Part shown: positions 61,325-63,993 of the stretch, one piece after another
Layout of the letters: every line of letters begins with the position of its first letter
Numbering within the stretch: position 1 is the stretch's first letter
Assembly: GCF_000282515.1 (NCBI RefSeq)
Contig: NZ_AKJD01000157.1
Coordinates: forward strand, 1-63,993
Source: Pseudomonas sp. GM80
GTDB lineage: Bacteria; Pseudomonadota; Gammaproteobacteria; Pseudomonadales; Pseudomonadaceae
Direction: 5' to 3'
DNA: 63,993 bases
Translations under genes and position numbers: made by a program
The notes under the pieces: generated by a model
The model's input: only the letters and a program-made list of their open reading frames with translations
The model's database searches: none
What the model was told of the DNA's origin: nothing

Positions 61325-61424
61325 CCCTGTAGGAGCTGCCGAAGGCTGCGATCTTTTGATCCTGCTGTTTATAAAGTCAAAAGATCGTCCGATCGCGGCC
61401 CGAGCCTTCGGCAGCTCCTACAGT
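61325..61424. repeat. REPIN with unlike arms
   Basis: The left arm is the standard type (CTGTAGGAGCTGCCGAAGG); the right arm is the long type with GATCGTCCGATCGCGGCC. It is the mirror arrangement of the element between folK and cca. It separates agtR from the transporter operon and can terminate agtR transcription. Confidence 0.9.
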
Positions 61425-61523
61425 AGACCGTGTTGGCATATCTGTGAGCGACAGGGGCTTTTGCTTGTTCTTGCGGCTCGCAGCTTGTCCCTTGTCACTG
61501 CCGTATCCGTTTGCGCCATCCTT

Positions 61524-61539
61524 GTAGGGCAATCCCTAC
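61524..61539. promoter_or_regulatory. Candidate response-regulator operator
   Basis: The perfect inverted repeat GTAGGG-CAAT-CCCTAC lies 112-127 bases before the ABC ATPase start. A candidate -10 region is near 61608-61616. Inferred target of the neighbouring LuxR-type regulator. Confidence 0.5.
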
Positions 61540-61632
61540 CCCCAACCTTCCATCCGGCTGAGGCGATTCTCTCCTGCGCCCCGATTTGCGTGCCTGTCAG
61601 CAACCACTAGGCTTAATCCACAAGCAGTCATC

Positions 61633-61640
61633 AACAACAA
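61633..61640 (+). promoter_or_regulatory. Crc/Hfq CA motif before the ABC ATPase gene
   Basis: AACAACAA lies 10 bases before the ATG and abuts the AAAGG ribosome site. Confidence 0.5.
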
Positions 61641-61650
61641 AGGTGTGGGT

Positions 61651-62775
61651 ATGAGCCAGGTCGATTCAAACGCAGGGGCCAGTGATGTGCTGGTCAGCTT
61701 TCGTGGAGTGCAGAAGAGCTACGACGGCGAGAACCTGATCGTCAAAGACCTCAACCTGGACATTCGCAAAGGCGAATTTCTTACCCTGCTCGGGCCATCC
61801 GGTTCCGGGAAAACCACCAGCCTGATGATGCTCGCCGGTTTCGAAACGCCGACTGCCGGCGAGATTCTGCTGGCCGGGCGTTCGATCAATAACGTGCCGC
61901 CGCACAAACGCGACATCGGCATGGTCTTTCAGAATTACGCGCTGTTCCCGCACATGACCGTCGCCGAAAACCTCGCCTTCCCGCTGAGCGTGCGCGGCCT
62001 GAACAAGAGCGACGTCAACGACAAGGTCAAGAAAGTCCTGAGCATGGTGCAGCTCGACGCATTCGCTTCACGCTACCCGGCGCAATTGTCCGGTGGTCAG
62101 CAGCAACGTGTGGCATTGGCGCGCGCTCTGGTATTCGAACCGCAACTAGTGCTGATGGACGAACCCCTCGGTGCCCTCGATAAACAATTGCGTGAACACA
62201 TGCAGATGGAAATCAAACACCTGCACCAGCGCCTCGGTGTGACCGTGGTCTACGTGACCCACGATCAGGGTGAAGCGCTGACCATGTCCGACCGCGTCGC
62301 GGTATTCCATCAAGGCGAAATCCAGCAGATCGCCCCGCCGCGCACGCTTTACGAAGAACCGAAAAACACCTTCGTGGCCAACTTCATCGGCGAGAACAAC
62401 CGCCTCAACGGCCGCCTGCTCAGCCAGACCGGCGAGCGCTGCGTGGTCGAGTTGGGCCGTGGCGAAAAGGTCGAGGCGCTGGCGGTCAATGTCGGCCAGA
62501 CCGGCGAACCGGTGACCCTGTCGATCCGTCCGGAGCGCGTCAGCCTCAACGGTTCGAGCGATCAATGCGTCAACCGCTTCTCAGGGAGGGTGGCGGAATT
62601 CATCTATCTGGGCGACCACGTCCGGGTGCGCCTGGAAGTCTGCGGCAAGACCGACTTCTTCGTGAAACAACCGATTGCCGAGCTCGATCCTGCGCTCGCG
62701 GTCGGTGACGTGGTTCCGCTTGGCTGGCAGGTCGAGCACGTACGCGCGCTCGATCCTCTTCTAGAGGCGAACTGA
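61651..62775 (+). CDS. ABC transporter ATP-binding protein, PotA-like (agt system)
   Basis: A 374-residue importer ATPase with Walker A GPSGSGKT (48-55), signature LSGGQQQR, Walker B LVLMDEPLGALD, H-loop VTHDQ and a C-terminal TOBE domain. It is similar to polyamine (PotA) transporters. The following binding protein and its position after the AgtSR-like pair suggest uptake of 5-aminovalerate/GABA, as proposed for PA0602-PA0606; spermidine or putrescine remain alternatives. The ATG at 61651 is preferred over a start 6 bases upstream. Confidence 0.9.
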   Translation: MSQVDSNAGASDVLVSFRGVQKSYDGENLIVKDLNLDIRKGEFLTLLGPSGSGKTTSLMMLAGFETPTAGEILLAGRSINNVPPHKRDIGMVFQNYALFPHMTVAENLAFPLSVRGLNKSDVNDKVKKVLSMVQLDAFASRYPAQLSGGQQQRVALARALVFEPQLVLMDEPLGALDKQLREHMQMEIKHLHQRLGVTVVYVTHDQGEALTMSDRVAVFHQGEIQQIAPPRTLYEEPKNTFVANFIGENNRLNGRLLSQTGERCVVELGRGEKVEALAVNVGQTGEPVTLSIRPERVSLNGSSDQCVNRFSGRVAEFIYLGDHVRVRLEVCGKTDFFVKQPIAELDPALAVGDVVPLGWQVEHVRALDPLLEAN

Positions 62776-62815
62776 TCGCCCCGGCAACACCAACACCAAC
62801 CCTGCACGTGGAGAG

Positions 62816-62823
62816 AACAATAA
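62816..62823 (+). promoter_or_regulatory. Crc/Hfq CA motif abutting the binding-protein start
   Basis: AACAATAA, the textbook CA motif, ends at the base before the ATG at 62824. Upstream AACACCAACACCAAC could bind Hfq as well. Confidence 0.6.
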
Positions 62824-63867
62824 ATGTTGAGATCCCTGAAGTTCACCGCCCTGACCCTGGGCCTGATGGGTGCGGCAAGCGCTATGGCCGCTGGCCCGGA
62901 TTTGACCGTGGTGTCGTTTGGCGGGGCGAACAAGGCGGCGCAAGTCAAAGCCTTCTATGCACCGTGGGAAGCGGCGGGCAACGGCAAGATCGTCGCCGGC
63001 GAATACAACGGCGAAATGGCCAAGGTCAAAGCCATGGTCGACACCAAGAGCGTGTCGTGGGACTTGGTCGAAGTTGAATCGCCAGAACTGTCCCGTGGCT
63101 GCGACGAAGACATGTTCGAACAACTCGACCCGGCACTGTTCGGCAAAACCGAAGACTACGTCAAAGGCGCGATTCAGCCGTGCGGCGTAGGTTTCTTCGT
63201 TTGGTCGACCGTGCTGGCTTACAACGCCGACAAGCTGAAAACCGCGCCGACCAGCTGGGCGGATTTCTGGGACACCAAGAAATTCCCGGGCAAGCGTGGC
63301 CTGCGCAAAGGCGCCAAGTACACCCTCGAATTCGCTCTGATGGCCGACGGCGTTGCACCGAAAGACGTCTACAAGGAACTGGCGAGCAAGGGCGGCCAGG
63401 ATCGCGCCTTCAAGAAACTTGATGAGCTGAAACCAAGCATTCAGTGGTGGGAAGCCGGCGCGCAACCGCCGCAATACCTCGCTTCCGGTGACGTGGTGAT
63501 GAGCTCGGCCTACAACGGTCGCATCGCGGCGGTGCAGAAAGAGTCCAACCTGAAAGTGGTGTGGAACGGCGGCATCTACGACTTCGACGCCTGGGCGATC
63601 CCGAAAGGTCTGGACGCCAAGCGTGCGGAAGCGGCGAAGAAGTTCATCGCCTACTCGGTGCAGCCGCAACAGCAGAAGACCTACTCGGAAAACATCGCCT
63701 ACGGCCCGGCCAACACCCAGGCTGTTCCTCTGCTGGCCAAGGATGTCCTGAAAGACATGCCGACCACCCCGGAAAACATCGCCAACCAGGTGCAGATCGA
63801 CGTCAGCTTCTGGGCTGACAACGGCGAGCAACTGGAACAGCGCTTCAACTCCTGGGCCGCGAAATAA
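62824..63867 (+). CDS. Periplasmic substrate-binding protein, PotD-like (agt system)
   Basis: A 347-residue exported binding protein with signal peptide LTLGLMGAASAMA followed by AGPDLTVVSFGGAN. The SBP_bac_6/PotD fold is suggested by SPELSRGCDEDMFEQLDP, WADFWDTKKFPGKR and SSAYNGRI. It is the ligand receptor for the upstream ATPase; permease genes are expected beyond the window edge. The substrate (5-aminovalerate/GABA) is inferred from synteny. Confidence 0.9.
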   Translation: MLRSLKFTALTLGLMGAASAMAAGPDLTVVSFGGANKAAQVKAFYAPWEAAGNGKIVAGEYNGEMAKVKAMVDTKSVSWDLVEVESPELSRGCDEDMFEQLDPALFGKTEDYVKGAIQPCGVGFFVWSTVLAYNADKLKTAPTSWADFWDTKKFPGKRGLRKGAKYTLEFALMADGVAPKDVYKELASKGGQDRAFKKLDELKPSIQWWEAGAQPPQYLASGDVVMSSAYNGRIAAVQKESNLKVVWNGGIYDFDAWAIPKGLDAKRAEAAKKFIAYSVQPQQQKTYSENIAYGPANTQAVPLLAKDVLKDMPTTPENIANQVQIDVSFWADNGEQLEQRFNSWAAK

Positions 63868-63903
63868 CCACGCCACACGGGCCGACGGTGCACCGGATGA
63901 TCG

Positions 63904-63993
63904 TTCCCACGCTCTGCGTGGGAATGCCGCCCGGGACGCTCCGCGTCCCTGTGACGCAGAGCGTCACTGGATGCGTGCCCACGCAGAGCGTGG
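63904..63993. repeat. Cluster of four tandem triloop hairpins, cut by window edge
   Basis: Four successive perfect hairpins: TTCCCACGC-TCT-GCGTGGGAA, GGGACGC-TCC-GCGTCCC, GTGACGC-AGA-GCGTCAC and CCCACGC-AGA-GCGTGG. All share ACGC/GCGT stem bases around a 3-base loop. It follows the binding-protein gene, within the presumed ABC operon. Confidence 0.88.

Noticed and set aside
63904..63993. CRISPR-like array at the right edge
   Set aside because: The repeated units are self-complementary hairpins without equal-length spacers or cas genes.

Overview
The window is about 64 kb of high-GC chromosome from a fluorescent Pseudomonas (P. fluorescens/putida type). This rests on gene content and order (bioFHCD, the tandem acyl-CoA dehydrogenases with rsmY, pqqFABCDE, davBA, rpsU-dnaG-rpoD, prkA-yeaH-spoVR, lptD-surA-pdxA-rsmA-apaGH, amgK-murU), on many Pseudomonas-type REP/REPIN palindromes, and on a canonical GacA box in front of rsmY. 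Gene order is compared with P. aeruginosa PAO1 and P. putida KT2440 from memory, not by search. No insertion sequence, integrase, CRISPR array or rRNA was seen.

Left part (1-16.6 kb): the biotin genes bioF-bioH-bioC-bioD with overlapping ends; a 98-residue orphan that looks like a flagellar rod protein reduced to its two helical ends; three ~600-residue acyl-CoA dehydrogenase paralogues interleaved with a di-haem peroxidase-like protein and a membrane diguanylate cyclase; the Gac/Rsm small RNA rsmY; a LysR regulator; and a divergent class III aminotransferase. A PsrA-type box sits on the promoter of the first dehydrogenase, and a near-perfect Crp/Vfr palindrome lies before the diguanylate cyclase.

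Middle (16.6-29 kb), mostly minus strand: an Lrp regulator, davB-davA (lysine to 5-aminovalerate), then pqqF, pqqA-E and an S9 peptidase for PQQ synthesis. A low-GC accessory patch with a PBECR-like nuclease-fold protein lies against tRNA-Ile2 (CAU).

Right part (29-64 kb): an RmcA-like GGDEF/EAL protein, rpoD, dnaG, rpsU, divergent tsaD, plsY, folB-folK, cca, the spoVR/yeaH/prkA stress cluster, glpE, apaH, apaG, rsmA (ksgA), pdxA, surA and lptD; the divergent amgK-murU-djlA; a DUF3530 protein; and a sensor kinase/response regulator plus the first two genes of an ABC transporter. The last group corresponds by position to the agtSR/agt 5-aminovalerate/GABA system.

Threads linking the genes: lysine breakdown (davBA) and probable 5-aminovalerate uptake (agt) flank the housekeeping core, and davB, agtR, the ABC ATPase and the binding protein all carry AAnAAnAA motifs near their start codons, as expected of Crc/Hfq targets. 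Two c-di-GMP enzymes and rsmY place several lifestyle switches in one neighbourhood. REPINs occupy several convergent-gene gaps and also lie inside the pqq and agtSR transcription units.
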